Shown piece by piece: positions 12,245 to 24,336 of a DNA stretch of 64,000 nucleotides. Made by a program: the position numbers and the translations under genes. Under the pieces are notes generated by a model. It had not been told where the DNA came from. It did no database searches and saw only the letters and a program-made list of their open reading frames with translations. Origin of the DNA: Melastoma dodecandrum (Eukaryota > Streptophyta > Magnoliopsida > Myrtales > Melastomataceae); NCBI GenBank assembly GCA_029817715.1, contig JARUPY010000085.1, forward strand, positions 6,696,001 to 6,760,000, written 5' to 3'. How positions within the stretch are numbered: position 1 is the stretch's first letter; each line of letters opens with the position of its first letter.

Positions 12245-12331
12245 TGTCCGTCCGTACCGAAAAAGTCCCGAAATGCCTATTCTCGAAACCCTAAATTCTA
12301 TTCTCCAAACCACAAATCCTATTTTCGCCTA
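12181..12331 (+). repeat. left arm of long inverted repeat
   Basis: This arm is a near-identical reverse complement of 13292-13450 in its inner 95 bp or so (block from GGAGGCCATGTGTCCGTCCG to ATTTTCGCCTA), more diverged outside. Together with the right arm it brackets about 960 bp of unique sequence. Confidence 0.75.
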
Positions 12332-13291
12332 GGCATCTCGGCCAACACTTTCCTCTAGTAAAAACGCTTAGATCGCCATGGCCTCCTCACAAGCCATCGA
12401 ACATGAAGTTCTAGCCTCGATATCGCCAGGCTGGCTGCTCCATGAGGAAGTCGGCTTTCCCAAGAGCAGGACCACCGGTTGTCTCCCTCATTGTCACTGG
12501 CTGTAAGAACGGGGCAGGTTCCAGAGAGGCGCAAGAACTATCTTAAGCTGGCATCCAAATAAGATATCTCGGTCGCGTCTTTACGTGCTGATGTGTCCTA
12601 TCATTTCTCTAGCGGCAGTCACAGCAATCCGACCCCATTTCCGAACATCGACAGCTCCTAGAAAGGGGTCGGCTACGCCCTTGGCAATGTTAATCCTCTA
12701 CACCATCCTCGTTAGGAATAAATTACATTGAATGTGCGAAAGGATAATCAATACACTGATCTCCGTCATCTTCCCCCCGATCATTGAATCGTTGTCCTTT
12801 TTCTCGTCCCGAACATGATGGTAAGGCAGTAAAGAAAAGAAAAGGATAAAGACTATAGGGCAGGTGCTGATTCAGAACATTCGCGCATCATCCTTGATTC
12901 TTCTGGGAATCCCCTGTGCTTACATGGGATATTGGATAAATCTGGACATCTGGGAATGAAGACATGAACTGCCGACTCGTGCAGAAAATGGATCATGAAA
13001 GATTATAAGGATGGTGCTCCTGGGAAAGCTCGGAAGTTCTTCTTGAGGGGAGCAGAACAAGCTTGCAAGATGGAAATAATTCCATTGGCTACCACCATAG
13101 CCAAACAGATCCCCCGACACTGCACTGCAGTATGATGCATAAGAATACTGGTTCAGTGATTGATACCAAGGACAGAACTCCATGTTCGATGGATTGTGAG
13201 GTGTCCATGTCGATCCAAGTGGCTTTACAGGCGGAAGGTATTGGCCGAGATGGTTAGGTGAAAATGGATTTTTTTTTTTTTTTTTTGCAGG

Positions 13292-13450
13292 TAGGCGAAA
13301 ATAGGATTTGTGGTTTGGAGAATAGAATTTAGGGTATCGAGAATAGGCATTTCGGGACTTTTTCGGTACGGACGGACACATGGCCTCCTTCCTTCCGGTG
13401 ATTTCTTCTTGGGCCGACTCGATGCGGGCTTGTATCTATCTGGGTGGGCC
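13292..13450 (-). repeat. right arm of long inverted repeat
   Basis: Reverse complement of 12181-12331. Its outer part is also a direct repeat of the 12015-12090 region, so three related copies of the same unit exist in two orientations. A poly-T run of about 17 bases followed by GCAG lies just inside this arm at 13269-13290. Confidence 0.75.
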
Positions 13451-13565
13451 TCATTTAATTACATGGGCCACTGTCTTAACAGGTAGGGGCATCGGCCTCT
13501 TTGTATGAGATGGATCGGGCCCGAACCCGAGCATGCTGCATGGGTGGGCCTCATTTAATTACATG
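13441..13565. repeat. 25-bp exact direct duplication
   Basis: The same 25 bases (starting TGGGTGGGCCTCATTTAATT) occur at 13441-13465 and 13541-13565 with 75 bp between. This may reflect local duplication inside the repeat cluster. Confidence 0.75.
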
Positions 13566-13910
13566 CGGCCGACATCGGTAGTCCCTACAGAAAATACGGT
13601 AAGGTTGCTTGCATCATAACTCCATACATAGTTCAGGACAAGCTGGTTTTTTTAATGCTGTCCGATGACATAAACCTGTTTTTTACCCCTATCATTTCAG
13701 ACAAATGTCCCGGAACCGACGCTTTAGCCGCGACGATCGACTCAATTCCACTTCGTCCATACCTTACCGACAAACCCCGTGATCAAAAGTTTCGAGCTTT
13801 TTGAAGAATCTTGTGAATTTCGTTGATTGTTCATAGTACAAAGTTGGAATCTTCAGAGGGCGTCGGAGGACATAGGAGAAAAGAGGGAAGGAAGGGAGGG
13901 GGGGGAGAAG

Positions 13911-16900
13911 ATGGGTGGGAGCGTGTTGGGATCGGCGTTCGATCTGAAATCTGGACAGACGATAATGGTGGCGCTGTTGGTGATGGCGGGTTCGTTTTAC
14001 GTCGGTACTCTGTTCGGGAACGATGGCCCCATTTACGTTTCTCAGGCGGGGTCCAATTCCAGCGTCCCTGCTTCCATCCCTCCAGGTAATACGATGCGGG
14101 TGTTTGAGCATGTAATCTGGCCTGGAGTATCGCTCTTTGCGGCTATAGGAATAGGTTGGTGATTTGAGGTGATTGGAGTTTTTTTTCTCTGGGGATCTTG
14201 TTTGCTGTTGATTTTGACACGGAACTAGGGATTCTAGCTGGGTTTCAGCTGGATGTTGCTTGTGAACGAAGTGGAGGGCCAGTTGGTCGGGACAAAGTAT
14301 CATGGTTTGTTCTACAAAGTCGATCAGAACCTTGGTTAAGGAACAGATGTGGACTTTTTCTTTTCGGTTGCCTGCTCGGTATCCGGAGCTCCGACTAATC
14401 CGGAATTGACCCGGGAAGGGCACCTAGCTTGGCTATGGTGGGTGAGTCTTCCAATTGGGGTGGTTGCGTACGGTATGATTTGAACCTGAGACCCCTTAAG
14501 CGAATCCAAGCTTCTTATCACTTGGATCAACCTTACGTTAGTATGGATGTGGACTTCAATGATGCAAATTCTGCACTGATCTTAGGTTCAGTGCGTGTCA
14601 CCCCACTCTGCCTCTTTTGGGGCGTGATTTACTTCAGACTGAGTTGCTGAGATGATTCTATCTCCTCCCTTTTAAACCTGCAGGGATGCTGACATTTTCT
14701 AACAAAGTGGAACTTACAAACAGAGGAGTCCCACTTTCTATCCCCCTAAACGGGATGAATGTGTGCCCCTTGGAAGTCAACGAGTATATCCCTTGCCATG
14801 ATAGTAAATATATGCAGGAGTTGCTCCCTCAGTTGAATATATCACGAAGAGAAGAATTAGAGAGACATTGTCCTCCACCCGAGAAGCGTTTGTTTTGCTT
14901 GGTTCCACCTCCTAGAAACTATAAACGTCCGGTAAGATGGCCAACAAGCAGAGACTATGTCTGGCGAAGCAATGTGAATCATACGCATCTTGCTGAGGTT
15001 AAAGGAGGACAGAACTGGGTGCATGAGTTTGATCAACTGTGGTGGTTTCCAGGCGGTGGTACTCATTTCAAGCATGGGGCTGCTGAGTACATTCAGAGGT
15101 ACTGAAATTCCTTCACTGGTTCAACCATTTTCTCTTTCAAATGTTTTTCAGATATTGTAAGCGTGTGATGTTGGGACTTATTATTGTCCAAATCATGATG
15201 GAAGGTTAGGAAACATGACAACTGATGAGACGGGCGATTTACGCACCGCTGGGGTAGTTCAGGTACTGGATGTTGGCTGCGGAGTTGCCAGCTTTTCCGC
15301 CTACCTTCTTCCTTTGGATATACAAACTATGTCATTTGCCCCTAAAGATGGGCATGAGAACCAGATTCAGTTTGCTCTGGAGCGTGGAATTGGTGCCATG
15401 ATTGCTGCAATAGCCACAAAACAACTGCCATATCCTACGAGCTCTTTTGAGATGGTTCATTGCTCAAGGTGCCGTGTTGATTGGCATGAAAATGGTACGT
15501 TCTCTCTCTAGCACATCTTATTAGCAGGCTTTCGTCAATTCATTATCACACTTATTTGTCTCTTGCAGATGGTATTCTTTTAAAAGAAGTGGATCGTGTT
15601 CTGCGACCAGATGGATACTTTGTCTATTCTGCTCCTCCTGCTTATAAGAAGGACAAGGAGTATCCTATTATATGGGATAAGTTGGTAAAACTGACAAAGG
15701 CAATGTGTTGGAAACTCATTGCACAGAAAGTTCAAACTGCAATCTGGATGAAACCAGGAAATCAATCTTGTCTTCTTCAAAAAGCAAAAGATAAGCTTGT
15801 AGACATATGTGAACAAGAGAAGGAATCCCAGCCATCTTGGAACATTCCACTGAAGAACTGTGTAAAGCTGAGTGTTGCAAAAACAGAATCTAAAAAACTC
15901 CCTCCTAGACCAGAACGCCTGTCGGTGTATTCAGAAAGTCTTGGTAGACTAGGTATGTTACGTCTTTCTTCATCATTTGGTTTCGTTGTTTCTCTTTCGC
16001 ATATTCCAATACCTTAATGAGCTTCTTAGCCTTTGATATAATCTTTATCCTGGAGATAGGTTTTCGAAGTTTTGGCCCTTTAGATGTACTTTTCACGCCT
16101 TACATCATGCTTTGTTCTGATGTTCATGAATAATTGGTTAAAAATGACAGCGTATAACCCCAGCTCTGAGTGTTTTGGTCCATTTTGCAAAGTCTGTAAT
16201 TGCATCAGTAATAAATTTGATCTCTTATTGCACGATGGACTGTTTGTGACATAGTGTTGGCGTGTTGACATCAGGCATCAGCCATGAGGAGTACAATGCG
16301 GATGCCGTCTACTGGAGAGAACAAGTTCAGCATTACTGGGAACTTCTTGGTGTCGCCCAAACTGATATAAGGAATGTTATGGACATGAATGCTGTCTTTG
16401 GTGGATTAGCGGTTGCTCTTAATGCATGGCCCGTTTGGGTGATGAATGTTGTTCCTGCGACTATGAGTGATACTTTGTCTGCCATCTATGACCGTGGTCT
16501 CATTGGTGCCTATCATGATTGGTAATTTTCTGCGAAATCTGCCACTCTCCATTATCAAATGGTTTCGGGTAAGTCTCATAATTTATGATTGACAATCTGG
16601 CCATTGACATTAGGTGCGAACCTTTCTCCACATATCCCCGGACATATGATCTCTTGCATGCAAGCTATCTTTTTTCTCACTATGGCGAGGGTAAGGAAGA
16701 TTGCTTACTGGAGGATATCATTCTGGAGATGGATCGAATTTTACGTCCAGAGGTAGCCCTTCTTATCCACATTTTTCTGTCTCGTGCATCCTGTGTCAAT
16801 TTAGGTACACGTGGATGACAAAGCCTCTTTTCCTTCAGGGATTCGTTGTTATCAGAGATCAAGAACCGATAACACAGAGAATCCAGGATCTAGCTCCTAA

Positions 16901-16997
16901 ATTCTTGTGGGATGTGAAGTCACACACACTGGAGAACAAGGAAAAGCGGGCAGAGACAGTCTTGATCTGTCGAAAGAAGTTCTGGGCAGTTGCGTGA
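13911..16997 (+). CDS. probable pectin methyltransferase, PMT6/PMT7-like (QUASIMODO family)
   Basis: Seven exons: 13911-14085, 14684-15098, 15205-15494, 15569-15952, 16275-16521, 16614-16752 and 16839-16997; 1809 nt, 602 residues. The short cytosolic N-terminus is followed by one membrane anchor (about residues 18-38, [19 protein letters not shown]), giving a type II Golgi topology. The first DUF248 half contains the SAM-binding motif LDVGCG (after VVQV) and [10 protein letters not shown]. The second half begins near [11 protein letters not shown] and ends with KKFWAVA. Family members are Golgi S-adenosylmethionine-dependent methyltransferases acting on homogalacturonan or related wall polysaccharides. 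The N-terminus resembles PMT6/PMT7 more than QUA2 itself; this assignment is from recall. The start is the first in-frame ATG after a GA-rich 5' UTR. Confidence 0.92.
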
Positions 16998-17453
16998 GGT
17001 AGATCCTTAGTGCTGTACAACTACTAATTCATCATTAGTGAAAGTTTTCTGGGCTAACTCCACTTCGTTTAGGCACATAGATCATTTAAAGTCTTGATTC
17101 TTTTTCTAAGAGTGTATTAGCACAAGTTAAGAGGCGTTTGCTGAAGCCAGATATCGTACTATGTATGTGCTTGGTTGTCATTGTTCATGTTATCGTCTAT
17201 GACGGGGACCAGTCCAACATTGCTAGGCTGAAATATGTTCCTTCTGGGATGCAGAAGCATGATTAATGTTTATGAACTTGCAAGACAAATGAAATGATCA
17301 CTTGATGATTACTGCTGTTGAGAACATGCAAAATCTCAGATGAATTAACGTCGTCCTTTTCGCTATTTTGATATTGTCTTCTAATATTCAAAGATAAGGA
17401 TTGCATAACTCGTGAATGGCTATGAGCGGGTGGACCACATGAATTGATGAAGA
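16998..17453. other. intergenic: 3' UTR of PMT-like gene and promoter of GNAT-like gene
   Basis: No coding signal. The AT-rich sequence from 17000 to about 17300 is presumably the 3' UTR and terminator of the methyltransferase gene. The remainder is the short promoter and 5' UTR of the next gene, which is on the same strand. Confidence 0.5.
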
Positions 17454-18035
17454 ATGGATAAGGCTAACTCCCTCAACACACCCTTCCCAAAACCTGCCCC
17501 TGTCATGGAATCCACTTACCCTACCATGAGCGACATCCTGGCCGCATCGAGGGCGCAGAACCTCGATATTCGTCTCCAATCCCTTGGGCCATTCTTCCGC
17601 ATAACGGCAAGGACTGCCGGAACGGGTACAGAGCTTGGAAAGGCAGAAGGGCTGGTAAGGGTATGGACAAGAGGTAAGATACTGCACCTCGATTCAATGA
17701 GGCTGAGGAGGGAGAGCTTGGGCGTAGAGCGTTCCATCTTTGGGATTGGGCTGTTCATTGGTGCTGTTGCAGTGAGGTATGGGTACGACTGTGGCTGCTG
17801 CAAGGCCGAGCTGTTGGCCATCAATGACTCAGACCTTTATCACTCCAAGCTGGTGAGATTCTATGGCAGAATTGGGTTTGAGGCTGTGCACGAGGTAACA
17901 GGCGGCACAATGGCAGACCTCGCCCACATGTTGGTGTGGGGAGGGGTCGGGACGAGGATGGATGCAGATATTGAAGACCTCCTTCGTAAATGGTGCATGA
18001 GACTCAAACCTGGCAGGTTGACGGACAAAAAGTAG
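17454..18035 (+). CDS. GNAT-like acyl-CoA N-acyltransferase family protein
   Basis: A single-exon frame of 193 residues. The central region LLAINDSDLYHSKLVRFYGRIGFEAVHEV (about residues 123-151; key features are the acidic DSD and the RFYGRIGFE turn) resembles the beta5-alpha4 region of GNAT acetyltransferases, where the second substrate domain and the acetyl-CoA pocket form. It is preceded by a Cys-rich CGCCKAE. The N-terminal 65 residues have Pro/Ser-rich sequence that could be a plastid-type leader, but this is weak. Plants have a small family of such uncharacterised GNAT-like proteins; the substrate is unknown. An alternative start Met lies at about 17505. The gene is convergent with the RlmN-like gene. 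Confidence 0.72.
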   Translation: MDKANSLNTPFPKPAPVMESTYPTMSDILAASRAQNLDIRLQSLGPFFRITARTAGTGTELGKAEGLVRVWTRGKILHLDSMRLRRESLGVERSIFGIGLFIGAVAVRYGYDCGCCKAELLAINDSDLYHSKLVRFYGRIGFEAVHEVTGGTMADLAHMLVWGGVGTRMDADIEDLLRKWCMRLKPGRLTDKK

Positions 18036-18562
18036 GAGTTTTGGCAGAGAAAGACTTGCACCGTTTGATCGAAGGCCTGGGATTATGTAAATGGGGAAGA
18101 AAATGAGCTAGCATATGTAACATTGTTACAACCTGCTAGGATGTGGACAAACCTAGCTAGCCGAGAACTATCCTTAGTCCTAAAATGCACGTACAGATGG
18201 TATACTTGCAGACACGCAGTGCAACAGAGTACATGCCTGGGGATGCTTTGAGGCAGCCTTATAGTTGATGCACACAGTCTTCCGTAGGTGATTCTGAGAT
18301 GATTAGGATCTCTGCTTCATAATCTGAACAGATAATGTGTGCCCCAACGGAGGACACTTTTCATCACTCTTCTGTTTAAACAGAATCAAACTCCAACCTT
18401 GGGTCGTTGTGAACCTAGAACAGCATATAAGACCAATGTAAGATGTGAGCTCAAGAAACTCCACCTTGCTGAGCAATGAATCAGTGCTACAAGCAATAAT
18501 TCCAGAAGAGTCACCGGAATGGTAAGCAAGTAGGAAGAAACCGTGACTGGTTCCTTAGTTAT
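18036..18562. other. convergent 3' UTR region
   Basis: This lies between the 3' ends of the GNAT-like (+) and RlmN-like (-) genes. No further gene is seen. It probably carries the two 3' UTRs and poly(A) signals facing each other. Confidence 0.55.
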
Positions 18563-20999
18563 TCAACCACATCCCATGTCTTCGATGTCAATCAGGAGAT
18601 TCGAGTTTGTCGAGGGCCTTTTGTAAGTGCTGTTTACGACCAGCTGCCCACATGCACCACTGATATCCTGGCCCATTTGCTTACGAACGGTGGTTCGGAT
18701 GCCATAGGATTCCCTGAGAATTTTCTGAAATCTCACAACTTTTGAGTCGGTGGTGGTAGTGAACTGACTCAAATCACCAATGGGATTGAACGGAATTAAG
18801 TTCACAACCTGCTCAGCAGAAAATCAATAATGAAAAAGAATTCGTAATGAAACCTAAAATAGCACACATGAAGAATTGCTAAACAAAAACTGCACTCAGT
18901 TTCATTCTTTATAGATTGGCCATTTAGTATCTACTGGGACAACTACAGCACACCATAAGTGGGCTATCCCAACTCTTTTGCAGATACAGAAATAAACAAC
19001 TAAAAAATACAAGAAATACTGCACAAGAGCATACCACTTCAAATGTCTCGAGCAACTGGCCAAGCTGGTGAGCATTCATCTCTTCATCATTGACCCCAGC
19101 GAGCATGATGTACTCTATAAATATCTTTTGCTTGCTGCACGGTTGAACAAGAAAGCGCATCTCAGGTTGAAGGAATTCCAACCACCACAGAAAATCCATA
19201 ATCTAAGCAACTTCAAACCTAAGCTCTCTTCATGGTAAAACATTATATGCAACAGACATGAACATAGTTCTAGGTGCATTGCTCCAAAGCAGATACAAGG
19301 ACTCAACATCCCAATCTCATGTTTTGTCACCATGGAAGCTTAGCTAGGGGTAATCTTTTAGGCCTCTAACTAATTAAAAGAAAACACAATCATAGCCAGA
19401 CATGGGTAAGCAATGACCTACCTATTTCTCTGATACGTTCGTAATGAATCCATAAGCTTTCCCAAAGGGAAAGCACGGGCAGAAGGCATTATCTGACAAC
19501 GGAGCTCCTGTATCGGTGCATGCAGAGATACAGCCAAATTCACACCTGGTAAGTCACCGTGAAGCCTGTTGATGGAGTGGATGATGCCCACCTGTGCGCA
19601 GCATGCAAACTCAAGTCAATAGTCACATATTTGTTATCGCCATTCATGGTGTGTTCTATCCAACTTCCATCATAAGGACTGTTAAGGTCACTTCAGAACA
19701 AAAAACTACCGTAGATACAGTTATTTTACGGGGGGATAACTGAAAAGGCAACTGGGTCATCACCCTAATCGCTTCCACTAATGCGGTATAATTATTCAGC
19801 GGCTCTCCCATTCCCTGAAAATCCAACAATAAACAGAAATCAAGGATCAAGGAGTCCATCAAGTCCACTTAATTCATCGCATTCCAGCAAGTTTAAAGAG
19901 TCCAGCAATAATCCATCAGCACAGCACCATCAGAAAGCAATCAAATGCTACATTACTTTGTCAAATTTCACACCTTCACACCAGAATGCTTATTTGCAAT
20001 CAGAATAAGAACAATTACATATGGAGTAGTCTGGCTAGATGAATTATCGAAAAGGCCAATGGCTGGCCAATAGTAAGACAGGATTGTAAAACTATTATGG
20101 TTGAAATTATGCAGATTGGTACTAGTCCAGCAACTTCAACAGTGACTGAAAACAGTCTCAGAAATTTCAACCAAAAGACAATCGGACGATGCTGACCATG
20201 AATACAACATTGCGTATAGGAGATATTTGAGATGCATGAACCAACTGCTCCACAATTTCCCCAGATGTTAAATTGCTCTTGAAGCCCATGCTTCCAGTAG
20301 CACAAAACTTGCAACCCATTTTGCATCCAACCTACATCAAGTGTTAGATCAACATTAAACAATCAATTCATCTATTGCAGCCGCGAGAACAAGAAAATAT
20401 AACTAATAAACAATGATCAATACATCAGGTCAGTCCTCAATCACCTGAGAGGATATACACAACGTTGACCGTTGACCGCCAGACCGAGGCTTCCCGCCAT
20501 ACTTACCAAGCCGTGTATCATACCTCATCACCACTGCCTCAACAAATCCACCGTTCTGCTAAAAAAAACACGAGAAGACCCACATAAAAAAAATCCAGCC
20601 ACGACACGATGCACAGACACTACAGAACACTCCACACAAATCCCCCCTGCAGTACCTGCAACTTGATCAGGAGCTTGGTGGTGACCTGATCGGAAGAATC
20701 TCTCCTCGAATCGACAGCCGATGTCAAGGGTCTGAACTTCGACGCAAGAACCGAGTACGCTGCCGATGGCAAGGAAGGGATTTCTCCCCATTCGCAGTCA
20801 GGGTTACGGAGTACGTGCCTTTAAAACAATGCAAGGGGCGGGGGATCACAATCTCGGCACAGAAATTCTAACATTCCACCGTATATTCAGACGAAACGGC
20901 TACTCACTTCCAAATCAAGGGAATGAAACCGAGGCCGATTTCGGCCGTCTCGAATTCGGATTTGATCGCGCCGGCGTCAAAAACTGAGCGAAGCGACAT
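18563..20999 (-). CDS. RlmN-like radical SAM RNA methyltransferase
   Basis: Eight exons on the minus strand: 20908-20999, 20656-20818, 20445-20555, 20197-20331, 19710-19814, 19422-19591, 19035-19134 and 18563-18808; 1122 nt, 373 residues. The radical SAM cluster motif is Cys125-x3-Cys129-x2-Cys132 (CKMGCKFC). GMGEPLNN follows, and the C-terminal GACGQL carries the second catalytic Cys (about residue 345) used by RlmN/Cfr enzymes. Bacterial RlmN methylates C2 of A2503 in 23S rRNA and A37 in some tRNAs. The plant protein is a full-length homologue without an obvious transit peptide, so its location and RNA target are unknown. A telo-box (TTAGGGTTT at 21032-21040 on +) and a GGCCCA site lie just upstream, typical of translation-related plant genes. 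Confidence 0.95.
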
Positions 21000-21583
21000 C
21001 CTTCTTCGGGACCGACGATCAATTTGGGGAATTAGGGTTTTCCTCCCGGAAGTCAAGGACGGGCTTTCGGACGGCCCATAACTTCTCTACTTCCATTTCC
21101 CGCACTTAGGTGTCTTTTTGTAATGTTGCTCTCGATTTTGCCAAGGGCAAAGACGTCAATCACCAGAAAAGAGCAAGGAAGAAACGAGGATTCCCGTTTT
21201 CTTGCAAATTTAACGGCAAAAGGCTACGACCAGGACGTTGTCGGAAGACGGGTCCTCCTTCGCAGGTTCCGGCTCCGGGAGAAAAGCGGGGGAGAAGGGT
21301 TGCACAGGGGCGGGGACGGCGGGAAATAGAGTTCAAGCGTGCAGCGTATACCAGTTCAAGCATCTTGTCGGATAGGCGCGTGACTGCTCCCCGCGGGTTG
21401 AACGGGGGAGAGGGAAGGGGCTAACTTCCTGGTCACGAAGGACTGGGTGAGGGAAGAAAGAACATGGTGCATGTTCGGCCAGGGGAAGTGCTTCAGATTC
21501 TTTTAACTCCGTAAGGTGGGGGTAGTCCCTGAGGCCTTTCTCGAACTGTCTTGAGATTTTCTCCGGAGCCAGCATGGTCAAAA

Positions 21584-21600
21584 GCTGGAGTAGCTCAGTT

Positions 21601-21633
<33 letters not shown>

Positions 21634-21657
21634 AAGGTTCAAGCCCTTCCTCTAGCG
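21584..21657 (+). tRNA. tRNA-Asn (GTT)
   Basis: A 74-nt cloverleaf. The acceptor stem GCTGGAG pairs with CTCTAGC (one G-T), discriminator G; D-arm GCTC/GAGC; anticodon stem TGTGG/CCACA with loop CTGTTAA (anticodon GTT at 21618-21620); T-arm GAAGG/CCTTC with loop TTCAAGC. The A box (TAGCTCAGTTGG) and B box (GGTTCAAGCCC) are intact. There is no intron. A TTTT that could stop RNA polymerase III lies about 20 bp downstream. Confidence 0.97.
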
Positions 21658-21999
21658 CCTTTATCCTTCTCCTCCTATTTTCAGCCAACCTTCTCCCTCT
21701 CTGCCAATGTCTGAATCTAATAAACTCTCTTTGACGGTCCTAATCCTAACAGCTCATCAAACCTCATCCTCTTGAGCTCTCCTCTCTCCCTCGCCCCCTT
21801 AATTTTCTGCACCTTGCCTCATGTTACAGGCTGATTTGGTTAATACGTTAAAGAACAAATTGTAGGCCCAGTCTAAGAGCAACATTTTGTTTTTCTCTTT
21901 TCTTGTTTTCATCTTTGTCCTGGTGGAGATTGATAAAAAGCAGCAATCCATGCGAATCCCTTGTGATTCGGATGTTCTCGCGCTTACTGTCCAGGAAAT

Positions 22000-24057
22000 A
22001 TGTCGAGCCTGCATAGCGGCATCCTCCTGAGGATGCTCGGGGAGATGAACGGTGAGGCAACTGCCTCCGAGGATCGGAAGCCGGCCCTGTTGCAGATTAC
22101 AAGCATAGTTCCCCTGTTGGGGGAAGGCAACCTGTGGCCGCACCAGGGCTTCTCGTTGAGAGTCTCCGACGCGTCGCATGCCATGTACGTGTCGTTGCCT
22201 CAGGAACAGGATGATTTGATTCTCGGAAACGTGCTCCACATCGGGCAGTTCGTGTATGCTGATAGGATGGAGGCGTCGTATCCGGTCCCAGTCCTCAGAG
22301 GGATTAGGCCAGCTCCTGGTAGGCATTATCTGCAGGCTGGCGCTGTAAAGGACCTGGGTTCATCCTTGGATAATTTGGTGGAGATATCTTGGACGTGTGA
22401 TCCTGGGTCCCTGAAGTACATTAACGATGATCTGGAGGATGTCGAGAAACCAAAATCGAAACCGAAGCCGAGGGTGAAGTCACGTTCTTCAAGCACTTCG
22501 ATGCTTGGCATTGGCTGTAACAGCCACGGAAGGGTTGGGGGTCGGATCTGGAGGGACCGTACGTTGTCAGATTCTGAATTGACGAAAGGAATGGACAAGG
22601 GGAGCGACTCTGACAGCACGGTCTCGACCGATTCCACATGCTCTCGGATATCCAAGAGGAGAAGCTGGAATGGGGTCGATGATCCAAGACATGAAGAGAT
22701 CTTGGCGTCAAGGCTCCTTAGGCATAAACTTAGGCCCGTCGCCATGAGCCATCCCACAGAACTTCACGTGAGTATCAGGAAACTGGATTCTTAATGAATA
22801 ATTTCAAAAGATTTTGGCAGATTTATGATGTCTTTCATCGGATTGCTGCCCATCAGTCGTTGTCAACCCGGCCATTGCAAGGTGGCTCTTCCGGCAGCGA
22901 ATCGAACCCCAGGACCCTGAGAAAGGAGCTTGTCAGCCCGGCAAGTAAATCACCCAAGATTTTGAAAAACAGGAGTGCCGGAACACCAAAGAGACATGAA
23001 GTCTCAGCCGATCCAGCCTCACCTTTCAGCAAAACATCCAACAGAAAGCGCGATGAGGATGGCATCCCCTGGGATTCTCTGCCGTCTGAGCTAGTAAATC
23101 TAGGGAAGGTACTGATCTTGTCATCGCCATTTAACTCATTATCGGGTGATCCCAAGAAAGCTTGTATCTGATCCATTTAAAATTTGTTTTCAGGAAGTTC
23201 TGAAGCAAAGAGATGCGGCAATGATCGCTGCAGCGGAGGCGATGCAAGAGGCTGCTGCTGCAGACGGACTCTTCAGATGCCTAAGGTATGTCAAAGAAGA
23301 TTGATAGGTGTTTTTTTTTAAGTGATGCAAGCACGCTCAGTAAATAACATCTCCGGCGATTCTCAGTGCATTTACGGAACTCCAATCTGCATGTTCTGAG
23401 GACGAACAGCTGCCGGTCGACTATTTCTTCAATCTCCATGATGACTTGATACATAGCAAGTCAATTCTCCAGTCGCTGAAGGCAGAAGACATCGACACAG
23501 GCAGCATTAAGTCCGGCAAGGAGGCATCTCAGGTTGCGCATGACCGAAAAAGAAATGCGAAGCTCTGGGTGGAAGCAGCCATCAAAGCTGACCTCCACAT
23601 ACCATCCAGTATTGCCACAAAGCCCGGTGAGAAGCCAAAGAGGTCTGCCGGATGGGAACGGCCGCACAGGGAAAAGAGTCGGGAATGGCACAGGGGGGAC
23701 TCCCTGGATGCAACATTGGGTTTGGCAGCCGGCCTACAGGCCCAGTTCCGAGGCACGTTCCTTACATACTTGGAACAGTACCTGGACAGGCTGAGGGGCG
23801 AGCTGAGGACGAACTCAAACACCGAGATGGTGGGGGCGATGCTACGTATCAAGAGGGTGAGCGACTGGCTTGACACGATGGTCAAGAAAGAGGCAGGGCA
23901 GAATGGGAAGTCGGGTTCGAAGGACTTTGGTTCTGGGGGCGGGGGTGGGCTAGGGGAAGCGGAGATCCAGGCATACGGCCGGGTGAGGAACAAGATTTAC
24001 AGGATAATGCTGAAGCAGATAGAGATGTCCGCAGCAGCACTGGAAGGCGCTTCTTAA
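22000..24057 (+). CDS. DUF936 family protein
   Basis: Four exons: 22000-22767, 22821-23108, 23194-23285 and 23367-24057; 1839 nt, 612 residues. The N-terminal DUF936 domain (about residues 1-125) is clear: GILLRMLGEMN, ALLQITSIVPLL, GFSLRVSDASHAMYVSLP and VPVLRGIRPAPGRH. The middle (about 150-345) is Ser/Lys/Arg-rich and probably disordered. The C-terminal part is helical (Ala-rich AAMEAMQEAAAA-like stretch, then LEQYLDRLRGEL) and matches the long DUF936 proteins. The N-terminal fold resembles an OB-like domain. DUF936 proteins are plant-specific and largely uncharacterised; some are linked to microtubules, which I cannot confirm here. The short introns are all GT-AG and in phase. Confidence 0.9.
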
Positions 24058-24336
24058 GAAGTGATTTGGCTAATGTTCTCAAATATTGGTTGGAACAAAT
24101 TTTAGGGGGCTAACAACATTTGTGAACGTGAACGCATGCTGTCTTTTCTTTTCTCAACTTGGTTGCTCTGAGAATAGGATGTTGAACGAACGAAACCATT
24201 TTGTCTACTCATGACGACGACGCCGTTCCTTATTTTGAAGTGTTTGATGCAGAGCAAGATCGGCTACTTTTTAGGGAAGCAAGAGGACCTCGACTAGAGA
24301 GGCAACGATTTCGTATTTCGAGTATCCTTTTAGTCG

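Larger units (their letters stand above)
11048..13910. other. repeat-rich intergenic region
   Basis: The 3' UTR of the coiled-coil gene is followed by a short MITE-like element and a set of nested inverted and direct repeats (annotated separately), then the 5' UTR of the methyltransferase gene. Open frames here either run through repeat arms or have no recognisable product. Confidence 0.6.

Noticed and set aside
12920..13381. 153-codon minus-strand frame
   Set aside because: Its start and first third run through the right arm of the inverted repeat and a poly-T tract; not a credible gene, though the inner part might be captured sequence.
13764..14423. 219-codon minus-strand frame
   Set aside because: Opposite exon 1 and intron 1 of the PMT-like gene; Arg/His/Ser-rich composition typical of a shadow frame.
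21110..21424. 104-codon plus-strand frame between the RlmN-like gene and the tRNA
   Set aside because: Low-complexity basic composition, no domain and no homologue recognised; overlaps likely promoter sequence.
23529..23993. 154-codon minus-strand open frame
   Set aside because: It lies opposite the last exon of the DUF936 gene; composition reflects the sense strand and no domain is seen.
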